Assembly (NCBI GenBank): GCA_039519185.1
Contig: CM076854.1
Span: 73,217,948-73,281,947, forward strand
DNA length: 64,000 bases
Origin: Astragalus membranaceus
Taxonomy: Eukaryota; Streptophyta; Magnoliopsida; Fabales; Fabaceae
Direction: 5' to 3'
Every line of letters begins with the position of its first letter. Positions within the stretch are counted from its first letter, which is position 1. Positions 33,654-44,772 of the stretch are shown one piece after another. The notes under the pieces were generated by a model, which searched no databases, was not told the origin of the DNA, and worked only from the letters and a program-made list of their open reading frames with translations. The position numbers and the translations under genes were made by a program.

Positions 33654-36551
33654 TGTAACGCCCCAATTTTATTAAAATCTATTTTTGAGATGAATTGGTA
33701 GAATGATTGAAGAAATTAGAGAGTTATTGGCATGGGAACCATGGTAGAAATGATTAGAATTGAGGTTCGGTTTTGCAGGTTTTGCATTCTCAATTGAACT
33801 CCGTTTTGTATGGTTCTTGTTTAGTTGGAAAGTAGACTGAATTCCCTACAAAGTAGGCACTGGTTTCATCAAATTTCATTAAGAAATGAGAAAGGAAGTT
33901 TGGTTGCAAGTTGAGTAAGAAGTTCTGTCCAAGTTTGGTACCTCATTGTAGTATATTGAAAATCTGTACCAAATGGTTACTTATTTTGGAAATTAAAAAT
34001 CATAGATAGAAACTACACTCCGAGAGCTTTCCAACGAGTGGTCATTTGTTAAAATCCGATGTCGTTTGCTATTTTAATTAATTCGCCGAAGCAGGTGTTG
34101 GGTGTTTTGCGCGTGACTGGCGCTGCAGTCGCGCTCCGCGCGCAAGTCACGTATGGTTGCTGTCTGTTCGCGCTGCAGTTGCGCTCCGAGCGCAAGACGC
34201 ACGCGAGTCTGCTATTTATGCAGCGTTTTGCGCAGATTGGGTCATTTTTACCCATTTTCACTCTTTTGAGCATAACTTTCTCTCTAGAACTCCGTTTGTG
34301 ACGCGGTTTGTTGCGTTCTTCTCATATTTCAGAGGGCTTCGATAAGAGAGCAGTTCCTGAGTTAGAATCCAGGGGAGGTGAGAACGAAATTGGATCTTCC
34401 CAAAGCTAAGGGTTAGGGTTTTCGCGAGTTGGAGGGAGGAATTCCAAGGCTTTGCTCGTTGTGTTGCTGTAGTTACTCTTTGGTGTCTTCAATCTTCTTC
34501 TACGGAGCTTACCTTTAAGAGGTAAGGGTGAGCGTTTCGATTTAATATAATTAGGTATGTAATTGGGGTTTTGTGGGGTTTTGGGTGTTTTGATGTAATT
34601 GACATGAATTGGGTTGTCATTGATGAATTTGATGTTATTAATGAATTGATGTTGTTGATGAATTTTCGTTGATGTTGATGAATTTGATGTTATTGATGAA
34701 TTTGATGTTGTTGGATGAATTTTGATGTTGTTGTGAAATTGAGATTAATTGGTGTAGTATTGATGAAGAATTGAATGATGGTGATGTTGTTTGATGAATT
34801 GATGATGTGTCATGTGTAATTTTGTGCTTCGATGTTAATGATAGTTTGAAGAATTGTTGATGTTTGATGAACTGTGATGATGTTGATGAATTGTTCGAGT
34901 TATAGACATTTCTGCGCGTTAAATACTGTTTCTGCTGAGTCGCGCTGCACCTGCGCTGATCTCGCGCCCCAAGCGCAATCACGGTGCGCTGAGACAATAA
35001 TTTTTGGGTCCATTCGCGCCCCACTCGCGCCTCACTCGCGCCTCAAGCGCGAGCTGCTGTTTCACCCTGTTTTGTTGCTGTTTTCACACTGTTTTCTCAA
35101 TTTTCAAATGTGATGTTTTCCCAATAAAAATATGGTGTTTTCACTATCAAAATGTGAGGTTTTTCACGATTTAAATGTGATGTCCCTCCACAAAAATGAG
35201 ATGTTTCCACTATTAAAAATGTGATGTTTTCTAAAGTAAAACGTGGTGTTTTCTAAACTAAATGTGATGTTTTTCCGCTATGGAATTATGATGTTTTCTC
35301 CGTTTAAGTGCGATGTTTTCTAAGCATGAAAAAGAGACGTTTCTAAACCAAAGGTGATGCTTTCCATAATTAAGACGTGGTGTTTCCTAAATCTAAATGT
35401 GGCGCCACTTTCAACTAAAGGAGTGGTGTTTTCTTGAAATAAAGGTGTTGTGTTCTTCAACTAAAGGTGTTGTGTTTTTGAAAGGAAGGTGCTGTGTTCT
35501 TCAATTTAAGGTGCTATTTTCTTGAGTTAAAGGTGCTGGTTTTCCAAATTAAAGTGTGTCGTTTCTCTCAAACTTAAGAGTACTGTTGCTTAAATTTAAA
35601 GGTGTGTTACTCCAATTTTGAATGTGATGTTTATGATGATGATGTGAATTAATTGTGATGATGATGACGATGATGATGATGATTATGTGAGGTGATTACG
35701 ATGATTGTGACGAATATACTCCATGAGTATGATTATAATGATGTTGTAACGTGATTGTGATGAATTTCGACGAATACACTCTATGAGTGTTTTATGACGA
35801 TGATGATGAGTACTCCAGGTGAGTGTTGTGGTGAATTGCACATGTGTCCATAGAGTCTCATAGCATGTGCATATTGTGAAGAATAGGCTTCGGCCTCTTG
35901 CGACGAATAGGCTTCGGCCTCTTATTGTGACGAGTATGGTACCATCATGCATATACCCTGGTGTGGATTGCATTTACATGCATAATCATGACTGTGAGTT
36001 GTTATTGTTCGTGGTTTGAGCTGGTGTTGGTGATAGTGACGTGGTGATGATGATGATGTTGTGTGATGATGATGTGTGATTGCTTGTTCTCATTCTCTAT
36101 TATGCACTTGATTATGTTTTATTGAAATTCTCACCCCTTCTGCTTGGAATGTTGCTCTATCGTGGCAACGCTGCAGGTAACCGCGAGTGAAGGTCCTGCT
36201 GCCTTCTTGATTAGCTGTTGGGATGTTTTGAGTCGCTCTCTGATATTGTAGCACCTAGGGGGCGGGGTTGAAGTTGATAAATTATTTAACTAGCTGTTTA
36301 ATGATTTTATTGATGTTTTGAGACGTGTTTGAGCGACTTTGGTGAGTTATTGCTATTTCCGCTGTGATGAGATTATTTTGAAGTTTAACTTTTATGACGA
36401 TTGCGTTGTTGCACAAATTTTAATGGTGCAGGCGATGAGTTTTTATAAATGAAGATGTGATATTTCTTTTCTACTAATTAAATATTATTTTCGAAAATGA
36501 AAATACTCTGATAATGACGTGTAAATTAAGGGGTAGAAAAGGGGTGTTACA
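33654..36551 (+). repeat. 3' LTR of Gy3 (2898 bp)
   Basis: Nearly identical to 28286-31186, with a handful of substitutions and one 3 bp (GAT) length difference in a GATGAT run. It is followed by target copy ATACC. Confidence 0.93.
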
Positions 36552-36556
36552 ATACC

Positions 36557-37162
36557 TGTATAAAAAGTAAAGCAAGCGTCATTGCAAATAGCCCGATCAA
36601 GCCTTTTCTCCGTGAAAGCCCTTCCTTTACGGCCATTAGACCAAGTGTACTGAACACCCTTAGTCGGAAGATGAATCAAGTTATTCAGATTGGTCCAGTT
36701 CTGAAACTCTTCGCAAGCAGTTTTAGATGGTGTACCATTTCCCCTATACTCATGGCTTCCCAAAATAGCGTTCCAATCCCCAATAAAGCACCAAGGTATT
36801 TTATAAGTTTGCTGGAGAAGAGAAAGATCCTGCCAAAGAGATCGCCTACCCAGATAGCTACAAGAAGCATAAATTGCTGAAATACCAACAGTAGTGTTTT
36901 TAACCTCCACTGTAAACGAAACATGCTGATCTGAGCTAGCGATAACAGTAGGATTGAAGTTGTCCTTACATACACACCAGATATTAGGAATTAAAGTATT
37001 CCTGTCATTAGTAGCAAAGACTTTCATACCAAACCGAGACCAATACCTGCGCGGAAAATCCTCAACAGAACACCAAGGTTCAGCAATAAAAACAAAATCA
37101 GGCTTGTTAGAAGAACAAAGCTTTTTAAGAGCTAATCTTGTGGGGGGATTAGCTAGGCCCCT
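36557..37162 (-). pseudogene. L1a ORF2, endonuclease domain (main part)
   Basis: Minus-strand open sequence isolated between Gy3 and Gy4. It shows the LINE endonuclease signature: RGLANPPTRLALKKL, FVFIAEPW with the catalytic Glu, CFIGDWNAIL with the GDWN motif, and YTWSNGRKGRAFTEKRLDRA. The N-terminal few codons lie beyond Gy4 (47861-47884) and the SDH motif lies beyond Gy3 (28104-28285). The enzyme nicks target DNA to prime reverse transcription. No stop or frameshift is present in this part. Confidence 0.92.
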
Positions 37163-40100
37163 TGTAACACCCCATTCTACCTAGCTATTTATCATAGAGA
37201 TCAGAGTTTCAAAATTTCTTTTTGAATGGAATGCTACACATAAACTTAATCTAACAACGATCAAATCAGTATAAGCCTTCCTTATACCTTTACAATACGC
37301 AACACCATTAAATAATTGAGGGTACTCTTGACTTTACCAACAGAATCCACACATTATAATTTAGATGTCTCGCAGCGGAAAAATAACATAACCTCAAAAG
37401 TGCCAAACAACAGCCTCATCGAAAAATCATTAAATCAATGCATACAAAATTCAACAACAAATGAATAACATTAGAATTCCTAAGCCAACCCCCTAGGTGT
37501 CACGTATCAGAGCAGACCGACTCGGGAGTGAAAGGAGTAAGCCTTCACTCAGGACTACCTGTGGTAAACAACAACAGAAGGGTGAGTCTCAACTACATAA
37601 TAAAGACTATAATAAGAAGTATGTTCCATCATAGCATCACACTCATACAGTCACACAATAGCATAGTTCATACAATCACCAACTCGCATGCTTATCATGA
37701 GGATGTATGCAATACAGTTATGCATGTGGTACCATTTTCCCAGACCGCAGCCTTATCATCATAATATCAACTCAGACCGCAGCCTTATCATTTTGATTTA
37801 GAACTCAGACCGCAGCCTTATCATCATAATTTAAAACTCAGACCGCAGCCTTATGTATGCATGAGACTCCATGACAAATCCACAATCATAATTCTTAACA
37901 ACACGGTCCATGTATCCTATATCACATCTTTAATTAATCTTAGTTTTAGCCCCCATGGCCTCATCATCAATCAACTCATTATTTTCTCATCTCAATCACG
38001 TCTCTATGACTAAGCTAGCTCTAGGGACCAATCTGTTACTATTAGGACCGAAGCCAAAAGACAAGGCACGGACGTACCACTTGGCGCCCTGGGCGGCACA
38101 CTTGGCGCCCAACACAACACCCAAACGCACAACCACAATAGGTCACCTAAAAATTAAAACCGCTCTAGCCAAAATGTTCAAAATGGGATTTGGTCACGTG
38201 AATACAGAATTTGGCTAGGAAAAATATGTTCAGAACTCACAGCTCACCCCTAGGCACCACAACATAGTCAAAACAACACCCAATAGGACCATTTCAAAAC
38301 AACAAGTGAAAATCTGGAAATTCTTTAGCCAAAGTGCTTAAAATACAATTTGGTCAGGTGAATACAAAATTTGGCTCGGTAAAATATGCTCAGAAATTGA
38401 ATTGTACACAAGACACCCCTTGGACAAGCCAAAACGATGCCCAATAGGACCATTTCAAAACCACAAGTGCAAATCTGGAAATTCTTTAGCCAAAGTGTTT
38501 TAAATACAATTTGGTCAGGTGAATACAAAATTTGGCTCGGTAAAATATGCTCAGAAATTGAATTGTACACAAGACACCCCTTAGACAAGCCAAAACGATG
38601 CCCAATAGGACCATTTCAAAACCACAAGTGCAAATCTGGAAATTCTTTAGCCAAAGTGTTTTAAATACAATTTGGTCAGGTGAATACAAAATTTGGCTCG
38701 GTAAAATATGCTCAGAAATTGAATTGCACACAAGACACCCCCTTAGACAAGCCAAAACGATGCCCAATAGGACCATTTCAGAACCACAAGTGCAAATCTG
38801 GAAATTCTTTAGCCAAAGTGTTTTAAATACAATTTGGTCAGGTGAATACAAAATTTGGCTCGGTAAAAACTGTTTAGAAATTGAATTGCACACAAGGCAC
38901 CCCTTAGACAAGCCAAAACGATGCCCAATAGGACCATTTCAAAACCACAAGTGCAAATCTGGAAATTCTTTAGCCAAAGTGTTTTAAATACAATTTGGTC
39001 AGGTGAATACAAAATTTGGCTCGGTAAAAACTGTTTAGAAATTGAATTGCACACAAGGCACCCCTTAGACAAGCCAAAACGATGCCCAATAGGACCATTT
39101 CAAAACCACAAGTGCAAATCTGGAAATTCTTTAGCCAAAGTGTTTTAAATACAATTTGGTCAGGTGAATACAAAATTTGGCTCGGTAAAAACTGTTTAGA
39201 AATTGAGCTTCACATGAAACACCCCCTAGGCGCACACCCCATGGGACACAGGCGCCACCAGGCGCCATTCTGGGCAGCACAGGCGCCCAGACAGCAACAC
39301 ACGCACGCCCAGGCAGCAAACAACACACGCAACGCAACACAAACCCACTGCTACAGTACACAGGGCGCCATTTTCCCTAGGCACTTGGCGCCCCATGCGA
39401 CCCAACATCTACCAAACATCAAATTTCCAAAACAATTCACAACAACAATTCACAAAATACATTATGCTCATACCAACAACATTCATTCTCACATTTATGC
39501 ATTAAGGACACAACAAGGCATAAAATCAACACATGCAATCTAACCTTAGCATAGGAAATCGAATCAATCACACTAATTATCAATTTCAACTAACCTAAAC
39601 AATCTAACAATTAACAAAATAATGTCAGTGGGATCCTATGGTTTACATACAACCTATTATACTCTCTATTATAGAGTGAGACTCCCCTAACCTTGATTAT
39701 GACGAACTAGAGCTCTTTCCACCGAAGCACCGACAAACCACCGCAACAAGAATTCTTCTCCTTCTTCTTCCCTTATTCACGAACACGCCCTCTCTCTCTT
39801 TCTCTTGGACCATTCGCGAATTGAACAAAAATAGGAAGGGTTAGGGAAAAATGAAAACCTAAGCACTTGATAGAGAAAGGAAATCGAATCATAAAAGACT
39901 AGGAACCCTTACCTAGGATCAAGATGCACAAACCCTAACTCCTTAGCTTGAAGTCGCCTCCTTCCTTCTCTTCTCCTCTCCTTCGACTTTCTTTCTCTTC
40001 TTCTCTCCTTCGACTCACTTGCTCACTTTTGGCACAATTGGGGCGCAACCTAGACCCCTAGCGCCTAAGGAGCGCCTAAGCCAACGGGCTTGGGCTTCTT

Positions 40101-40245
40101 GGGCCGTCACTTGTAATTCCGATATTTCTGATGCCATCCCCTTCAATTAAAAAAAATTACTATATTATAATATAATAAAACAAAATAGCGCAACACTTTA
40201 AATAATTTAATCAATTACTTAATTAAATTATTTTAGGGTGTTACA
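37163..40245 (-). repeat. 3' LTR of Gy4 (3083 bp)
   Basis: Left copy in window coordinates. It contains four 'cagaccgcagccttat' repeats (37740-37855), a six-copy 161 bp tandem array and a small GGCGCC cluster (39240-39390). Ends are TGTAAC/GTTACA. Confidence 0.95.
38281..39240. repeat. 161-bp tandem array, six copies, in the Gy4 3' LTR
   Basis: Unit starts at 38281, 38442, 38603, 38765, 38926 and 39087 share the anchor CAATAGGACCATTTC, giving a period of 161 or 162 bp. Copies are highly similar. The first and last units diverge at their outer edges. Predicted peptides here are by-products of the repeat. Confidence 0.93.
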
Positions 40246-40260
40246 ACTCTCCCCCACTTA
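40246..40260 (-). other. Polypurine tract of Gy4
   Basis: On the minus strand TAAGTGGGGGAGAGT, abutting the 3' LTR. Confidence 0.92.
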
Positions 40261-42793
40261 GGAAATTTCGTCCTCGAAATTCATACCTGAGTCAAATAGC
40301 TCTGGATAGGACTCCCGCATCCTACTCTCCAGCTCCCAAGTCATGCTCTCGCCAGTAGCTCCCAGCCACGCCACCTTTACTAAAGCAATGTTTTTCCCTC
40401 TCAGCACCTTCACTTCTCTATCATCAATCCTCACTGGCATAGTCTCCACAGTGAGATTATCTCGCACCTCAATATCATCCATATGGATCACATGAGACGG
40501 GTCCGGAACGTACTTCCGAAGTTGCGACACGTGAAATACGTCGTGCAAGTTCGAAAGGTTAGGTGGTAGAGCCACCCTATAAGCAACCTTTCCGACCCTC
40601 TCGGTGATCTGGTATGGTCCAATAAATCTAGGAGTCAACTTCTTTGCTTTAAGTGCACGCCCAACACCAGCCATAGGCGTGACTCTCAAGAAAACATGCT
40701 CACCAGCCTGAAATTCCAAAACTTTTCTTCTTCTATCATGGTAACTCTTTTGCCGACTTTGAGACTCTTTCATTTTCTCCCTGATCATTTTTATCTTCTC
40801 TGTAGTCTCTCTCACTAATTCAGGTCCAAGAACAACACTCTCTCCAGACTCATGCCAACACACAGGAGTTCTACACCTCCGCCCATACAGTGCCTCGTAA
40901 GGAGCCATCCCTATACTTGAATGGTAGCTGTTGTTGTAAGTAAACACAATTAATGGAAGGTGTGTATCCCACGCACCTCCCTGCTCCAAAACACACGATC
41001 TCAATAAGTCCTCCAATGACTGAATGGTTCTCTTTGTCTGCCCATCAGCCTGAGGATGATAAGCTGAACTCAACCTCAATCTGGACCCCAATGCCTCCTG
41101 CAAGCTCCCCCAAAACTCCGAAGTAAACCTCGGATCTCTGTCAGATACAATACTCTTCGGGACACCATGCAACTTTACAATCACCTGAAAATATATCTCA
41201 GCCAATCTCGAGACCGGATATGTGATGTTGATAGGAAGGAAGTGAGCAGACTTCGTCAACCTATCCACGATCACCCAAATAGAATCAAACCCCCGAACGG
41301 TTCTTGGTAACCCAGTCACAAAATCCATGGAAATGCTATCCCATTTCCATTCCGGAACATCTAAAGGTTGCATCAACCCCGCAGGCTTCTGGTGCTCAAC
41401 CTTTGACTTCTGGCAAGTCAAACAGGCATACACAAACTGTGCTACATCTTTCTTCATACCAGGCCACCAGAATAATTTCTTCAAGTCATGGTACATCTTT
41501 GTAGCCCCTGGATGAATACTCAGCTTGCTCCTATGACTCTCCTCAAGGATCATCTTCTTCATCTCAATATCATCGGGAACACAGATCCTATCTCTAAATC
41601 TCAACACACCCTGGGAATCCAACCTGAAATCCCCATCCACATTCTGATCACCCGCAACTAACAAGTCAACCAGCTTCACATCTAATTTCTGGGCGTCTCT
41701 GATACTAACCAAGAAGTCATTACCAATCCTCAGCATACCCAGCTTAACACTCCGCGGTGTCACTTCACAAACCAGACTCATATCACGGAATTGCTCAATC
41801 AACTCCAACTCTTTTACCATCATTGCTGACATATGCAAAGTCTTTCGACTCAAAGCATCAGCCACGACATTAGCCTTGCCGGGATGATAGTTTAAGCCAA
41901 AATCATAGTCTTTCAGCAGCTCTAACCAACGCCTCTGCCTCATATTCAGCTCCTTCTGATCAAACAAGTATTTCAAGCTCTTGTGGTCGCTGAATACCTC
42001 GAATCTAGTGCCATACAAATAGTGCCTCCAAATCTTTAGCGCAAACACAATAGCAGCCAACTCCAAATCATGAGTAGGATAGTTCTTCTCATGAGTCCGC
42101 AACTGTCTGGACGCATAAGCGACTACCTTCCCATCCTGCATCAATACGCCCCCTAAGCCCATTCTGGAAGCATCACAATATACCACAAACGGTTGATCCG
42201 GCACGGGCAACACTAACACCGGAGATGTTGTCAATCTTTTCTTCAACTCTTGGAAACTCTCTTCACACTTAGCATCCCACACAAAAACTCTCCCTTTACA
42301 CGTCAATTGAGTCAACGGAAGGGCTAGCTTTGAGAAACCCTCTATGAACCTCCTGTAGTAACCGGCCAACCCCAAGAAACTCCTGATCTCAGTCGCAGAC
42401 TTTGGGCTCCCCCATTGTAATACTGCATCAACCTTGGCCGGGTCTACAGCTATGCCATCACTAGAAATAATGTGACCCAAAAAGCTCACCTCACGCAGCC
42501 AGAACTCGCATTTGGACAACTTAGCATAAAGCTTCTTCTTTTTCAATACCTCAAGCACCAATCTCAAGTGCTCTGCATGCTCCTCTTCAGACTTGGAGTA
42601 TACCAGAATATCATCTATAAAAACTACCACAAACCGATCCAAGTAACTATGGAAGATACGGTTCATGTACTCCATAAACACCCCTGGTGCATTGGTGACA
42701 CCAAACGGCATCACAGAGTACTCATAATGTCCATATCTCGTTCGAAATGCTGTCTTCTGGACGTCTTCGTCTTTTACTTTAATCTGATGATAC
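40258..42793 (-). pseudogene. Gy4 Pol, second part: RT core, RNase H, integrase, C-terminal tail
   Basis: Open from the RT core to the stop at 40258. It contains FVVVFIDDILVYS (RT catalytic site), YCDASRMGLGGVLMQ and FSDHKSLKYLF (RNase H), the integrase HHCC zinc region (HPGATKMYHDLKK...CLTCQKSK), MDFVTGL and SDRDPRF for the two integrase Asp residues, then a chromodomain-like tail (LRKYVPDPSHVI...ESMTWELESRM). The expected third catalytic residue of D,D-35-E is Lys, not Glu, in DGQTKRTIQ (codon 41032-41034). Upstream it is separated from the gag part by a +1 shift in a run of four C at 42793-42796. It copies and integrates element DNA when intact. Confidence 0.92.
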
Positions 42794-42796
42794 CCC

Positions 42797-44645
42797 TGAC
42801 CTCAAATCAATTTTGCTAAAAACCTTAGCACCCACCAGCTGGTCCATCAGATCATCAATTCTCGGGAAGAGGGTACTTATTTTTAATAGTTACCTTGTTC
42901 AACTGTCTATAATCCACACACAGGCGCATACTCCCATCTTTCTTCTTTACTAACAAAACCGGAGCTCCCCATGGCGACACACTAGGTCTCACAAATTTCT
43001 TTTCAAGTAACTCTTCCAACTGCTTCTTCACCTCAGATAACTCAGAAGCTGACATCCGGTACGGTGCCATGGATACCGGCCTAGTACCAGGCACAAGGTC
43101 AATTCCAAACTCTACTTCCCTCTCTGGTGGCACACTAGGAATCTCATCAGGGAACACCTCAGGGAACTCACACACCACCTGCAACCCTTCAACCATAGCT
43201 TGGTTTTCAGCAGACATAGACGCCATCAAAGAAAATAGTTGACCACCATCCTTCATTACCTTATGCAGCTGATCCCCAGACAACAAAACAGACTTTTCCT
43301 CCTCAGGAGGAAAGAAACTCACAGACTTGCTGAAACAGTTGATGTGCACATGGTTATCCACTAACCAGTCCATACCAAGAATAACATCCAACCCTCCCAA
43401 AGGCAAACATATAAGGTCAACCAGAAAATCTCTGCCGAATACTGACAGAGGACACTTAGCACACAATAGAGAAGTAGTCACCGAACCCTTAGCCGGAGTG
43501 TCGATAACCATTTCCCTTTTCATATCAGACAATACTAGATTTAACTTTTCAGCACAAACAGCAGCAATAAAAGAATGCGTAGCACCAGTATCAACTATAG
43601 CAACTAAAGGGGAACCATAAATAAAACAAGTACCTCGAATCTCATTGGGCCCCTCTGAGCCTGCTAGCGCGAAAACTCTTCCATTGGATTTCTCTTTCTT
43701 TGGTTTGGTGCATTTAGAACTAAAGTGACCAGCTTCACCACAATTGAAACACACTGATTCCTTACGATCACAGTTAGACGCCATATGACCTTTCTTCCCA
43801 CAACGGTAACACATTACTTCAGTCTTGCAATCGAAACTTTTGTGACCCGGCTTGCCACACGTGTAACACACTATATCAGCGGGAGCACCTCCCCCACCAG
43901 GCTTCTTACCCTCAGAAAATCTTTTACCAGCACCTGCCTTCCACTTATTTTTACCTCCAGCCGTATCATAGGGCTTTCCCCTAAACTGAGTATTCCTTTT
44001 CTCTTTCCCAACCTTGTAGGCAGCAGAACTGTCCTCTTCATAAATTCTACTCTTGTCAACTAGTCTAGCAAAATCTCGTATCTCATGATACCCAATTGCC
44101 TTCTTAATGTCAGGTCGCAGGCCACTTTCAAATTTCACACACTTAGAGAACTCTGAATCAGCATCATGGGCGTAGTAAGGACAAAATTGGGCCAGCTCTT
44201 CAAATTTGGCTGCATACTCAGCCACTGTCTTATTTCCCTGTTTCAGTTCTAAAAATTTTACCTCCTTCTTGGCCCGAACGTCTTCAGGGTAATACTTTCT
44301 TTTAAATTCCCTTGTGAAGACTTCCCAAGTAACCTCTTCACCAGCAGTGTTCAACCTATGCAGCATCCCTAACCACCACTTGTCAGCCTCTTCCGCCAGC
44401 ATGTGCGTCCCGAACTTCACTTGCTGGGAAGCAGTGCAATCCATAACACGGAATATCTGCTCTATCTCATTCAACCACGACAAGGCTCCATCGGGATCAT
44501 ACCGACCCTTGAAGGTGGGTGGGTTTTTCCTCTGAAACGTTGCCAGGTTACGGGAATTCATATCAGCAGCATTGTGTTGATTTCCAACAGCTTGGGCTAT
44601 GGCCTGCAGAGCAGCAGCCAAAGCAGCATCATTCCTTCTAGCCAT
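42797..44645 (-). pseudogene. Gy4 Gag, protease and start of RT
   Basis: Starts at ATG 44645 (MARRNDAALAAALQAI), just inside the primer site. Gag carries three CCHC knuckles (CYTCGKPGHKSFDC, CYRCGKKGHMASNC, CFNCGEAGHFSSKC). The protease has IVDTGATHSFI and the block LGGLDVILGMDWL. RT begins at FVRPSVSPWGAPVLLVKKKD and LCVDYRQLNKVTIKNKYPLP. The frame is then lost by an extra base in a GGG run (42864-42866, plus strand) and again at 42793-42796, leaving the RT out of phase. Both lesions are in short homopolymers. Confidence 0.92.
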
Positions 44646-44756
44646 ATCAACCTAGCACTGCAGCATAAACGACAATTTAGAACTTAAAACAAAAACACCT
44701 AATTGTCATACACAATATGACAGACAGACACACATGGTCGGACAGACCAAACATTT

Positions 44757-44768
44757 GCTCTGATACCA
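44757..44768 (-). other. Primer-binding site of Gy4
   Basis: On the minus strand TGGTATCAGAGC, four bases downstream of the 5' LTR end at 44773. Confidence 0.92.
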
Positions 44769-44772
44769 CTAA

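Larger units (their letters stand above)
28286..36551 (+). mobile_element. Gy3: non-autonomous Ty3/gypsy element with 2.9-kb LTRs
   Basis: 8266 bp flanked by ATACC (28281-28285 and 36552-36556). Two LTRs of 2901 and 2898 bp begin TGTAACGCCCC and end GTGTTACA. A perfect primer site follows the first LTR and a polypurine tract precedes the second. The 2.47 kb interior has no intact gene, only a decayed protease trace. The LTRs differ at only about 18 positions by eye, so the insertion is young although the element cannot code for its own movement. It lies in the endonuclease region of L1a. Confidence 0.93.

Noticed and set aside
38281..39240. Regular direct repeats reminiscent of a CRISPR array
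   Set aside because: The whole 161 bp unit repeats with no unique spacers, lies in a plant LTR, and is mirrored in the second LTR.
37528..39543. Peptides of 75-153 residues such as one beginning MPNRTISKPQVQIWKF
   Set aside because: They are frames through the 161 bp LTR array, present identically in the other LTR and on both strands; no start context or domain.
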